Positions 1-9,349 of a DNA stretch of 64,000 bases are shown here, in pieces. The notes beneath the pieces are model-generated. The model did no database searches and was not told where the DNA came from. It was given only the letters and a program-made list of their open reading frames with translations. Source of the stretch: Labia minor. Its lineage: Eukaryota > Arthropoda > Insecta > Dermaptera > Spongiphoridae. The DNA lies in NCBI GenBank assembly GCA_963082975.1, contig OY720348.1, forward strand, positions 68,473,719 through 68,537,718. Direction: 5' to 3'. The position numbers and the translations under genes were made by a program. Within the stretch, counting starts at the first letter, position 1; each line of letters starts with the position of its first letter.

Positions 1-521
1 GTTTGAGTTCTTACATTGAACTACGCATCCTAGCGAAGCTCAATTATAACAGTGTATTTTAGTTTAAAGTTTCTACCCAGAAGATCAAAATTTAGGATAG
101 ATAACTTCATAAATGTGTCACATGATCACAGAATCTAAGGTCAATATTGAGTCGGACTTATTTCAGAATTAACTCGTTAAATTAAAAAAAAAATATAATA
201 ATTTATTTATTTATTTTTTTTTGTAAGTTTTCAAAAACTGTTGTCTTTTTTAGTACAAATTCCATTCTTGATGACCTGATATGTCTCAATTCAAGAAATA
301 TTATATAATAAAAAACATGACCATTGAGAATCTTTTCTCATATTCATTATAATAACTATATTATAAATTAATCTCTTATTTTCTTAATGATTTCATACAA
401 ACTGATAATTATATTAGATAAAAATAAAAAATAAAAAAAATGACATAGAAAATAATGCTTTATGAATGATTTAAAAGGATTTGTTTTGTTTTTTTTTGTT
501 TCTGTTTGCTGGGAAGCTCAC
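1..521. other. Intron of the RasGRF-like gene, no element recognised
   Basis: This AT-rich stretch lies 3' of the splice donor at 520-521 on the minus strand, so it is intron. I see homopolymer A and T runs but no inverted repeats, ORF or exon-like segment. The next RasGRF exon, which would open the second PH domain in phase 1, is not visible here. Confidence 0.6.
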
Positions 522-624
522 CTTGCCTCACGAATACTTGATTAACGTCCAGAAGGATGTCGCATCCTTCCACGATCATTCTTTCTACCGCCAAGTTTTT
601 TCTTAAATTTTCAGTTTCACTGAC
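522..624 (-). CDS. RASGRF: RasGRF-like exon: end of the DH domain
   Basis: This 103-bp exon gives 34 codons plus one base, starting [20 protein letters not shown] and ending in the segment [11 protein letters not shown]. This matches the last helix of the RasGRF Dbl-homology domain and the link to the second PH domain. In the family this domain exchanges GDP for GTP on Rac-type GTPases. The acceptor is a pyrimidine tract ending CAG at 625-626 and the donor reads GTGAGC at 521-516. The exon starts in phase 0, which fits the preceding exon (758-883), and ends in phase 1. The intron separating them is only 133 bp, the one compact intron in a gene otherwise full of transposon-rich introns. The next exon downstream is outside the window. 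Identity with RasGRF1/2 is from recognition of the conserved sequence; paralogue assignment is not possible. Confidence 0.95.
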
Positions 625-757
625 CTGAGAAAAATGCATTAAAAATAATTGGACACAAAATATTTATAAATAATGAAAGACTGTTCCAAGGCTTGAAGTG
701 AAGAGTGAACGAGAGAAAATGGACTTAATTAAAAAAATGATTTTATAATTTGGTTAC

Positions 758-883
758 CTCGTCATGCATCTGACGGCTTAAATCTTCAAGCTGTTGACGG
801 GCATTTTGCAGACTTTTTCGCTCAACATGATCATGAGGAGTGTGAGCGAGAAGTTCATGCAAAGTAATAATATACCTTGGTAC
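758..883 (-). CDS. RASGRF: RasGRF-like exon: DH domain, conserved region 3
   Basis: This 126-bp exon encodes exactly 42 codons: [16 protein letters not shown], then a helix ending [12 protein letters not shown]. It corresponds to the third conserved region of the Dbl-homology domain, which packs against the bound GTPase. The residues that follow TYPMHQ in the previous exon continue without a break, as in RasGRF proteins (TFLTYPM-hydrophobic-PRY). The acceptor is a CAG at 884-886 after a T-rich tract and the donor is GTAACC at 757-752; both ends are phase 0. I see no stop or frameshift. Composition is clearly more GC-rich and codon-structured than the flanking introns. Confidence 0.95.
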
Positions 884-1100
884 CTGAACGAGAAATAGAA
901 ATGTTTTTATTTTGAATTGAACAATCAGGAGAAGAATTATGATAGAAACGGTATATCAGATCAATGTTTATGCCAGCTACTGTTGTGTTAGTGTCTTTAT
1001 CATATACAAGAGGCATTTAATATAAGTAAAGAGATATATAATTCTCTGAAATAAACAGGAATTACACACAAGTTTGTTTGCTTTCAATGATTGCCTAAAC
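884..1100. other. Intron sequence before the hAT element
   Basis: AT-rich intron sequence of the RasGRF-like gene. The last 8 bases (1093-1100, GCCTAAAC) are the left target duplication of the hAT element that follows. Confidence 0.6.
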
Positions 1101-2291
1101 CAGTGGCGCAACCAGAGGGGGGGGGGGGGTTAGGGTTTTAACCTCACCCAGGAGAGAAAAAAAAATTCAAATTGCTATATATTATGTACTATAATACAAA
1201 TAGAAAAGAAAAAATATAATCGTTCTTTTTATTTGAAAAAAAAAAAAAATTCTTAAAGTATAACTTAGTGTATAAAAAATAAGTTTATTTTATTTAAAAA
1301 AAAATAAAAATTGCTTATTTTTTCGTACAGAATTTAATATAAGAAATAAAAAAATTATTTTATTATTTCTCCTAAATCATCAAAAACAAAAGACTTAGTA
1401 TAAGATTACTAGATGATTGTGAAATTTGACTATTATTTAAATATAAATGAAATAAAATTATTAATCAAATTCTAAATATTTTTTATTATTATATATTAAT
1501 ACATTAATTGTTAATTTCATAAAAATTATGAAGCGAAGACTAATTTTTTCAAAATATCCTGCTACTACGGGCGGACGAAAGGCTTTCGAAATCTTAAAGT
1601 AGTTTTTTTATAAATAACTCCTTTATTATTAAGTTTAGGTAAAAATGAATATAATGAAACTTTTAGTAAATTCGATTCCCTATAAATTTAATACGATAGT
1701 ATAATTCTCATAAAAATCGGTATTTATTGAGAAAATTAATCAAATGTGCTTTGACACCTCTTTAAACTACCCTTACTTATGGTCCGATCTTGTCCAAAAA
1801 CAATCCAATCCCCGTCCATCATTCCCAAAAAAAAACATCTAAATATCAAATTTCAAGACAATATCTTATTTTGTTTAGACGTAATCTCGGTAACGAACGG
1901 CCGGCTGGCCGGTTCAAAATTTTTATTTTGCAGTTTTGAATTCAGAACCGTCTGAAAAGTGGAGATCTCAAAAAATCTCGAAGCAAAAATTTTCAAAATT
2001 TTCCGACCATCGTATAAGCTATCCTCATTCAATGAGGCAAGCTAAAATAATTTACTTATAGCTGGAAAAAAATATTTTCTTTCTAAAACTGTGAATACGA
2101 GTAAATAAAATACAAAATTAATTTTTTTTGCTGCCAGATTTTATAAAATCAGTGTTTAATTTACAAAATCTTTTTAAATATTTAAATTTAAAAAAAATCT
2201 TAATGAAAATTTGTCTTTGAGAGAGCCCGGGGGTGGGGGGGAGGGCTAGTCAACCCCCCCCCCACAGGATCAAATCCTGGTTGCGCCACTG
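1101..2291. mobile_element. Non-autonomous hAT element with 8-bp target duplication
   Basis: The element opens with CAGTGGCGCAACCAG and closes with its reverse complement CTGGTTGCGCCACTG. It is flanked by 8-bp duplications GCCTAAAC (1093-1100) and GCATAAAC (2292-2299), 7 of 8 identical. CAG...CTG ends plus 8-bp duplications define the hAT superfamily. The G-run near 1118 and C-run near 2262 extend the inverted repeats. There is no transposase ORF, so it needs a transposase in trans. It sits in the 2.1-kb intron of the RasGRF-like gene. Confidence 0.85.
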
Positions 2292-2473
2292 GCATAAACA
2301 CAAATTAAATGATGCAAATTGTTTTTACTAAAATATCAGTCGTGAAATAGAAATTGATAATATAAATAGAAACGAAATAAATTGAAAAAGCATAAACATT
2401 TACAATATTTCAACAAAATGAATATACCATATTGGAGGTATAAAGGTCGAGGTGGAGTTCCTGTCTAGTATTA

Positions 2474-2940
2474 CACCTGTCCCCGGTTTTACACGGAAGA
2501 TTGGTTCCGAACAAAACCATTGTAAATCGAAATCTTAAATTTTCTATGTTAAAACCGTGTAAAACGAAAAACACTAAAATGTGGATAATTCAATCATATT
2601 TTAATTCTTTTATTATTTTATTAGGTAGTATATGTAAGTACATAATACAGAATTTAATTAATTCTATATTAGGAATAAAAAAATATAAGAATATAATCGA
2701 TGAAAGTACCGGAATTAATTTTTTAACACGCGCCAGCACGTGACATGCTGCCATCAACAAAGAACCAAACACGAGCTGGTTTAATAAATATTATTTATTA
2801 ATTTCAATTTATAATTTATAATTAATTAAATATAATATATATTATTTAATCCAATTCAAATTGCGGGATAGTTGAGTGGAGACACTCCAGCTTATTTGAA
2901 ATTCGTTAATTTATAAACCGTGTAAAACGGGGGACAGGTG
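2474..2940. mobile_element. TA-flanked inverted-repeat element next to a splice donor
   Basis: The left end CACCTGTCCCC plus GTTTTACACGG is repeated inverted at the right end (2917-2940), with TA on both outer sides (2472-2473, 2941-2942). The half-motif ACCGTGTAAAACG also occurs inside at about 2552-2564, so the terminal motif is repeated internally. No transposase is encoded. TA duplication suggests the Tc1/mariner/pogo group; a pogo-like assignment is inference. A truncated HINE copy is nested at 2697-2892. The right end is only about 21 nt from the donor of the exon ending at 2964. Confidence 0.75.
2697..2892 (+). mobile_element. HINE (DINE-1-like) 3' fragment
   Basis: This 5'-truncated copy has the distal 200 bp of the dispersed family described at 47423-48025. 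It contains the GAAAGTACCGGAATTAATT segment and ends with the hairpin TGGAGACACTCCA. It lies inside the TA-flanked element 2474-2940. Confidence 0.75.
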
Positions 2941-2963
2941 TATATAAAATAGATTTCTGATAC

Positions 2964-3157
2964 CTGATGCATTGGATAGGTGAGAAACGTTTCAAGGCTT
3001 CGGCCCTGGCAAGAAGGTTTATTCTCTAAACGAGAAAGTAGTGCAGCAAATTGAACCGATTGTTTACATTCTGTTAGTACTTGGAGACTATAATGATGAT
3101 TTCGGACGTATTCTTGATAAATACTTAACATTGGAAGTAGCATATCAAATAGATCAC
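2964..3157 (-). CDS. RASGRF: RasGRF-like exon: DH domain core
   Basis: This 194-bp exon has two leading bases that complete a glycine codon from the previous exon, then 64 codons starting [20 protein letters not shown] and ending [11 protein letters not shown]. This is the central DH helix bundle; the [13 protein letters not shown] segment and the TFLTYP motif are hallmarks of RasGRF family DH domains. The acceptor CAG is at 3158-3160 and the donor GTATCA at 2963-2958. Phase in is 1 and out is 0, both matching the neighbouring exons. The segment is intact, with no stop or frameshift. A transposable element ends about 21 nt downstream of the donor, so little original intron is left there. Confidence 0.96.
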
Positions 3158-3343
3158 CTGAAATGTTTTTTAAAAAAAAATGGTAATTATTTCTTCAACG
3201 CCTCTCACTCACCCCCTTCCACCCTCTGTCATTATTTACTTTTTAATGATTTTATCCAATTTCTGTAATGTTCATTTTTAATTCACTATTTTTATTATTT
3301 TGCCTATAATTTAGTATTAATTTTTAATTTAAATTTAACAAGT

Positions 3344-3600
3344 ATAGTAAAACCTCTGTTAACCGAAATAAACGGAGGGGGGAGGTGGTTTCGGATAAAG
3401 ATTAAATTTTAATATGTTTATGTATTTTTGAATGGTAGGTATCAAATGAGGAGATAGAAAAAAAAACACATTTTAAAAAATATATATTACCAGTTTAGAA
3501 TACTAATGCTTTTGTTCTGTTTACATATATTTTGAAAAATTGCGTGCACCCTGCTTAGTCTTTTCGGTTGAACGGAATTTGGGTTAAAAAAAACTATGAA
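3344..3600 (+). mobile_element. Degraded pogo-like element
   Basis: The segment begins AGTAAAACCTCTGTTAACCG and contains a second related block TTTTCGGTTGAACGGAATTT near 3558-3577. A CAGTAAAACC...AACGG start is typical of pogo/Tigger-type ends, compare the copy at 44483-45137. The right end is not clear and there is no ORF. Confidence 0.4.
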
Positions 3601-3669
3601 TTTAATAAAACTTCTATTTCAAATTGAATCTGAAATTTATAGTTGACAATATTATTTTCGATACATTCT

Positions 3670-3915
3670 CAAGGTTTCTGGTTCAAGTCCGGGGCCTGGC
3701 AAGGGAATTTCTCTAGCTGGAGTCAATGGGAAGGAGTCAACCCAGTCTCCTGGATCAAAATTGAGAAGCTACTTGATAAAAAGTAGCGCCTCCGATCAAG
3801 AAAATCAAGGTAAAGGTTGATAGGACACGTTCTACTGATCACACGACAATTAATAGGACTGATTTGATAGGCCCTATCCTTGCGTAGGATGTACAAAAGT
3901 CAGATGTTTTTTTTA
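3670..3915 (+). mobile_element. tRNA-derived SINE, 5'-truncated copy
   Basis: It begins within the B box (GGTTCAAGTCC at 3680-3690), so the A box is missing. The body matches the full copy at 4199-4486: GGAGTCAACCCAG, GCGCCTCCGATCAAGAAAA, TATCCTTGCGTAGGA, then AAAGTCAGA and a T run. It is antisense to the host gene. Confidence 0.8.
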
Positions 3916-4198
3916 TTATTGTTTTGAATTAGTATTTTATAGTTCTGTTTATTTATTTATTCATTTATATTTTTGAAAATTAGATATTTTGCCCGTTTAA
4001 TTAAAGTGATCATTGTAAATTCTGAAAAATAATATTAAAAATTAATTTTAACTAATTTCTTTTTCTTGATGATTAAACTAATATTTCTGATAACATAATT
4101 TATATTTTTAGTACACAATTTTTCTTATTTCCCCCCCCCCTCCCTATAAGGTGCCCTCTATCTACTTTTGAATATTTTGTATGGAATATACTTACAAT

Positions 4199-4486
4199 AG
4201 AAGGCGCCATTGGGTGTGTTGGTAGCGAACCTGCCTCACATTCACATCGTCCCGGGTTCAAGTCCCGTGTCTGGTAACAGAATTTCCCTATCTGGGATCT
4301 ATGGGACGGAGTCAACCCAGCCTCCGGGAACAACATTGGGGAAAAGCTACTTGATAGCGCCTCCGATCAAGAAAATCAAGGTAAAGGTTGAGAGGACCCG
4401 CTCTACTGATCATAGGACACCTGATTGATATAACCGGCTTGATAGGCGTTATCCTTGCGTAGGACGAACAAAGTCAGAGGTTTTTT
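4199..4486 (+). mobile_element. Full-length tRNA-derived SINE
   Basis: The head resembles a tRNA gene: an A-box-like TGTGTTGGTAGCG at 4216-4228 and a B-box GGTTCAAGTCC at 4255-4265, about the right distance apart for internal RNA polymerase III promotion. The roughly 200-bp tail is unrelated to tRNA and ends in a T run at 4481-4487. A perfect 12-bp duplication TATACTTACAAT flanks it (4187-4198 and 4487-4498), showing insertion by target-primed reverse transcription. Two truncated relatives are at 3670-3915 and 44628-44850, all on the plus strand. It is not a functional tRNA gene; the 3' half of the cloverleaf does not close. The LINE partner that would mobilise it is not identified. Confidence 0.9.
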
Positions 4487-4686
4487 TATACTTACAATTA
4501 GATATCAATAAAAATATAAAACACAAGATAAAATTGTATATTTTCAATTGTGACAATTTTCCGATTAAAATTTCTTTTTAAGATTCTTATTAGATATTCA
4601 TAATCATTGTACCTTAATATTTAACTATCTCTATAGGACAATACAATAATAGTAAGATTGTTTTTATCTTATACTATTGTAATTAC

Positions 4687-4916
4687 CAAGCACAAGAGTT
4701 GGCCAGGACTCCATCCGGGAAGTTAGGCCTTTAAGGAAGATTTGATGTAAAAAGAGAACGGTTTCACTATTGAGAAATATTGAGTTGACATCTTCATGAG
4801 AACACGGAGGCTTCTTGCTACTAGCCGCCATTTTGAAAGGCCGCAAGAAACATGATACAAGAACCTCCATTTGTTCCATATATTCCTCCTCTGCTTCGAC
4901 CATTCTGAAAACCAGA
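4687..4916 (-). CDS. RASGRF: RasGRF-like exon: start of the DH domain
   Basis: This 230-bp exon completes a serine codon (AG|T) from the IQ exon, gives 76 codons from [15 protein letters not shown] to ESWPTLVL, and leaves one base of a glycine codon. It is the first conserved region of the DH domain: [22 protein letters not shown] and DV.SIFLNSE are strongly conserved in RasGRF. The acceptor is TAG at 4917-4919 after a T-rich tract. An alternative CAG ten bases inside would drop the conserved LVF residues, so I prefer the outer site, which is also the one that keeps phase. The donor is GTAATT at 4686-4681. No damage is visible. Confidence 0.96.
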
Positions 4917-5040
4917 CTAAAAACAAAACAAAAATAATTATTAAAATAATGTCTAATTGTTTAAATTACAATTTGTATTACTTTTTATTTACTCTTTATT
5001 AATTAGTATATCAATTTATGTAATCTATAAAATTTAACCG

Positions 5041-6088
5041 GTCATCAAATAGGGGAGAGAATGATAATATTAGAAATTCAACTACAAGTGCTTTAAAAAC
5101 ACGAATATATTGAACGTATGGATTCCCATTAGTTTATTATTTATAGATTTTAATTGGTGATTAAACAAATATTAAATGACACTTCACTCAATAAATCTCT
5201 AGTCTAAATAAGAAAAACATTTTTTTTTTAAATTCCATTTTATTTATAAATAAACTTTCCTTAAATAATGATACATTCAGAAGTATACCTAGGGTAAATG
5301 ACGCCCATGGCAAACACTAATCTTGCGCCCCTCTCGGGAGATAGGTATTAAGATTTATTTTTTTTTGGAAATAAGATATTTCATCATGTATTTTTCCATT
5401 TCTCGTAATGCTTCTCTTTTTCCTAAGTAGTTTGTTAATACTTATATTTAAATCTGTATAAATATTTTCAAGTTAGGTGCTTTTTCGCGCCCCTTTTAGT
5501 TGGCGCCCATGGTACGTGCCATGCCTACCATATCCTTGTTAAGCCTTTGAACACATTCATTATAATGCACCTTTAACTTTTCCCTGCCTATTACGAATTA
5601 TGATTTATCTTTCCTCTCAAAATAAGCCTCAGTATCGCCAAACACTTCTTTATTTGTAGTGATGATTAATTTTTAAATATTTTATTAATGATGTATTTTC
5701 TTTTGTTACCATGGCTATATATAATATGTATTCATTTAAGATGATATATTTTGAATCAGTTTGTTGTTTTCCAATTGAATCTGTTTTTATTTTTGCAGCA
5801 ACCTTATGCTCAGGTAAATTGTGAAAAAAAAAGAATCGTCAACTTAGAGTGCCACCATTTAAGCTAAATGATTCTTATACTCGAGATACCATTTCCCATT
5901 TATCTATTCGAAAAAATAAAAGAAAATATTCAATAAAATAAAATTCAAATCCCAATATTATTATTAATCTCATCCTATTTTTAATTATATTTTATTTTAA
6001 CATTTTATCTCTAGAACCAAAAATCCACTTTTTTATTTTTTAAGTATTGATTGAATGAAATTTATAATAATTTATAATAAATTATATC
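5041..6088. other. Intron sequence with weak repeat traces
   Basis: AT-rich intron. Between about 5290 and 5530 two GC-rich blocks in inverted orientation share GGCGCCCATGG-like sequence and GCGCCCC, suggesting a decayed inverted-repeat element whose ends I cannot fix. Nothing else is recognised. Confidence 0.35.
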
Positions 6089-6278
6089 CAGTGGCGGATT
6101 ACTCACTAGGCACGAAGGGTAGAGAAGGAGCCCCAAAATTTAAAAATATTAAAAATATATTTTGTAATACATATACTTATGTATTACATTTTGCAGAACA
6201 AAAAATTGCATATACAATATCAAGGGGGTCCCAAAAATCAAGTGCATAAGAGACCCAGACAACCTCAATCTGCCAGTG
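6089..6278. mobile_element. hAT MITE, 190 bp
   Basis: The ends are CAGTGGCGGATT and AATCTGCCAGTG, imperfect inverted repeats. They are flanked by ATTATATC (6081-6088) and ATTATACC (6279-6286), an 8-bp target duplication with one mismatch. There is no real ORF; the apparent reading frame across it is chance. Confidence 0.8.
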
Positions 6279-6433
6279 ATTATACCTTTAATATCTTATT
6301 TTAAATATTACTATATATATATATATTAATATATATATTAATTAAGATAGATATTAAAAAAAAATTATTTATTGATTATTTATAAATATCTAATTTTTAA
6401 GATGATTGAATTTTTCCAAAATGTTGTTAAATA

Positions 6434-6632
6434 TAGGGTGACCATATTTCGAAAACACCAAACCGGGACAAACGGTTTACATTTCTTTTTTTAGCAGCAA
6501 ATTGAAAAAATTTTGAAAAAAGTAAGAAATGTCCTAAATATTTAAAAAAAAAACGGGACAATAGGCTGTCCCGAAGACTTTTTTCGGGACGCAGGGACAG
6601 AGCACTTAAAAACGGGACGTTTGGTCACCCTA
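6434..6632. mobile_element. MITE with TAGGGTGACCA ends and 8-bp duplication
   Basis: It starts TAGGGTGACCA and ends TGGTCACCCTA, and carries GGGACA/TGTCCC blocks inside. GTTAAATA is duplicated perfectly on both sides (6426-6433, 6633-6640). The 8-bp duplication points to hAT or a related superfamily. A relative of its right half is found at about 40135-40180 inside another element. Confidence 0.8.
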
Positions 6633-6640
6633 GTTAAATA

Positions 6641-7394
6641 CAATATTTATTGGAAAAAAAATTGTACTTCTTTTGTTTAAGAATTTATCTGTGAAGTGAT
6701 TTATTCTTTAAATTTTATTTTCAATAAATTGTCTTTTAAATATATAACCCCTTTGTACACTTTTTTTTTAAAAATAAGCTATTACAACTCATTTATAAAA
6801 ATAAATTCGTACAATTGAATTGTTGATAATATTGTATGTTGATGTTTTTTAACAAATGTATAATTGATTAAATAATTGATATATTTGAATATCAATAAAA
6901 CCAGTTATGATTCAATTTCATTTGCTATTAAATCTTTTCATGCGAAATGATAAGTCAATTTTAATATAAAACCAAAAAAAAAATATATATATATAATATA
7001 CTGAATTGTAGCTCTTTAATGGAATATTTATTATATATCTACAATACACAATGAAAATGAATTAGAAATTCATATGGCCAAAAATAATTTTATCAAAATT
7101 ATAATAGAATTGAATATCATTAATCAATTTTAAAAAAGAAGTTATATTCTATTCTAAAACCTTTATAATAAAAAAAAAACAATAATTAAAGTATATTGTA
7201 AATTTAGTGACATTATCATATAATAATATTATTGTGAAATTTTAAATAATTTGTATTTAATGATGACGTTATATTGAAAATGTTATAATATAAATAAAAT
7301 TTAATTAAAATTTAATAAATGTTATTTATTTTGTGATAGATTTATTTATTTATTTATTTATTTGAGGTAGGGAAGATATCTATCTATCTATCTC
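6641..7394. other. AT-rich intron, nothing recognised
   Basis: Very AT-rich sequence ending in short (ATTT)n and (ATCT)n runs at 7339-7394. No exon, inverted repeat or known element was seen. Confidence 0.5.
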
Positions 7395-7745
7395 TGTGTC
7401 TCTACGGAACTCGAAAGTTCTTTGCTGCAGCAACCAATCCTAACCCTCTCCCATCTCTCTCCCGTCCCTTCCTACATTATCCACTCACCGCGTCCCTGGT
7501 CTTCCAAACGGACGTTTCCCAATCGCTCTCCCCACCAATATATTTTTCGTCATTCTTTCCTCTCCTATTCTAGCCACGTGCCTTGCCCATCTCAGTTATG
7601 CAATCTCCGGTGACTTCAACTTTCTTTACTACTTTTACTCTAAATCTACTCTCCTCTCCTAAGGTCATAGACCATGCCTCACACCCATATAATACAACAG
7701 GAAAAATAATTGTTTTGTATATTTTAATTTTTAATTTTTAAATTT
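7395..7745 (-). pseudogene. Non-LTR retrotransposon 3' fragment (family L1a)
   Basis: Read on the minus strand this gives broken pieces of the C-terminal region after a reverse transcriptase: (V)LYGCEAWSMT, a GHVARM-like block, then FGRPRTRW.DNV and DRD.W.N.VAA.K. This GRPR.RW block followed by W residues is typical of arthropod non-LTR elements. The copy is 5'-truncated and frameshifted, so it cannot be functional. Related pieces occur at 9326, 26590, 36130, 37440, 42850, 53410, 55120 and 59590. Confidence 0.75.
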
Positions 7746-7770
7746 TTTTATCTCCTTTGAGAATACATAT

Positions 7771-8410
7771 GTAAAATGTTAGAACGTTGGTTAAGTTGGT
7801 AGGACATGTGTTGAATCTTTAAGATAGATTCAAAGCTGATTAGCCAACTCAGGGCCGTCCTAAGATTTTCGGCGCCCGTGGGCTCCTAAAATTTTGCGCC
7901 CCTTTTCAAAAGAAATTACACAGAATGGTTAGTAAAAATATATAAACTAATAAAAAATGCCGCCCCCAGAAGGCTTGCGCCCTAGGGCTATAGCCCAATT
8001 AGCCCTGTGGTTAGGGCGGCCCTGAGCCAACTAGTATATGATTAGCAATTGGCATTTGTTTAAGAATTAATATTGTAATTATAAGTGAATAATAACTATA
8101 CAAACCAATTTATAATAATGTTATTATTATAATTTTAAATTCTGATTTAGGTTAGGTAAGTATTAACTATAGGCCGATTTCGTTTCTAAAAGGAAAATTT
8201 TATTAGTTAAAAATTATATGATACAAAATAAAATAAATAAAATAATAACTCCAAACCTTACCTAAAAGGAAATTGGTTTTTATAGTTATTATTCACTTAT
8301 AATTACAATATTAATTCTTAAACAAATGCCAGTTTCTAATCAGCTTTGAATCTATCTTAAAGATTCAACGCATGTCCTACCAACTTAACCAATGTTCTAA
8401 CATTTTACAT
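7771..8410. repeat. Foldback element with about 150-bp arms
   Basis: The left arm from ATGTAAAATGTTAGAAC (about 7771) is repeated inverted in the right arm ending GTTCTAACATTTTACAT (about 8410). The arms share GGTTAAGTTGGTAGGACATG, AAGATAGATTCAAAGCTGAT and AATTATAAGTGAATAATAAC with few differences. The left arm is interrupted by the hAT MITE at 7850-8024. The centre holds no ORF. Confidence 0.8.
7850..8024. mobile_element. hAT MITE nested in a foldback arm
   Basis: The ends CAGGGCCGTCCTAAG and TTAGGGCGGCCCTG are imperfect inverted repeats. AGCCAACT is duplicated perfectly at 7842-7849 and 8025-8032, the 8-bp duplication of hAT elements. GC-rich ends with GGCGCCC and GCGCC blocks. Confidence 0.88.
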
Positions 8411-9116
8411 ATATATATCTTCTCTTCTTCTTAGCCTTATTTCCCACGGGGTGTGGGGTCGGCTCTTCTCGTTAATTGGCGCCAACTAAATCTGTTGTTG
8501 GCGTCGTCTGTAGAGAGATCAGATGCCATTAGATCTCCCGTTATACGGCAGGACCAGCTGGTTTTAGCCTCCCACGCGGTCTTTGGTACTCAACCTTCGA
8601 TGACGGTGATGATGGTGTTGATGACTTTGATGTAGCTGTGGACGATTTGAGTGAGGTTGATGGCAATGATGCTGATGCTGACCGATGTGACGATGTTCGT
8701 GTCGGTGATGATGTCGATGTTGATATTGATGTGGATGTGGATGTTGGACTATCTTCTTTAGCCCACCTCGTCCATAGGTGGGTAACCCTAACCCATTTCT
8801 CACATCGCCCGGGTGCTGACAATGTGCGTCTCTTGCAGGGGACGCCCCAGCCATTAACCGTATAACATTTCTCCATTAATTGTTGATGCGACGCGAAGAT
8901 GATCCAGCCGGCCTGTCGCTACAGCCTGACGCGTGGATTGGAAAGAAGGAAGAGGAAATAAAGGGGATTGGGTCTGGATGGATGATTTGGGTAGGGCATG
9001 CACTCCCTTGGTCGAGGAATGAGAGAAAAATGCATGTGCTCGCGTAGGGCAGTGGGCGCCACTCACTGAGGTAGATCTGTCTCTCACCGGGATCGTGAGA
9101 AAGTATCTACCCGCTA

Positions 9117-9120
<4 letters not shown>
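8411..9120. other. GC-rich block of unknown origin with GATGTN hexanucleotide repeats
   Basis: Base composition rises sharply to about half GC and drops again at the (TA)n run at 9121. Positions 8595-8755 are dominated by GATG and GATGTT/GATGTG units, giving Asp/Val-rich or Ser/Thr-rich open frames on opposite strands. These frames overlap each other and have no recognisable domain or start context, so I do not call a gene. TTCTTCTTAGCC at the left edge and sharp limits suggest a dispersed repeat or transferred segment. It abuts the foldback on the left. Confidence 0.4.
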
Positions 9121-9163
<43 letters not shown>

Positions 9164-9165
9164 TT
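9121..9165. repeat. (TA)n microsatellite
   Basis: About 20 TA units followed by TTTA repeats, marking the right limit of the GC-rich block. Confidence 0.9.
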
Positions 9166-9349
9166 ATTTATTTATAAATAAAGTAAAATTACTTAAAATC
9201 AAAAATAATTAGGACTATTTTAATTATTTTGATCGATATTTAACAACGAATCAGAGTTTGGGTCGTAAAATTTGAATTTCGATTGGTAATAAATTTATAA
9301 TACAATTATTTCCCCGGTTTATTATAAGGATGTGAGGCATGGTCTATGA

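Noticed and set aside
4216-4272. tRNA gene
   Set aside because: A and B boxes are present but the cloverleaf is not closed, and the unit with its tail is flanked by a 12-bp duplication, so it is the head of a SINE.
8541-8876. Ser/Thr-rich minus-strand frame and Asp-rich plus-strand frame in the GC-rich block
   Set aside because: Several overlapping frames on both strands follow simply from the GATG/GATGTN repeats. No start context, domain or splice evidence.
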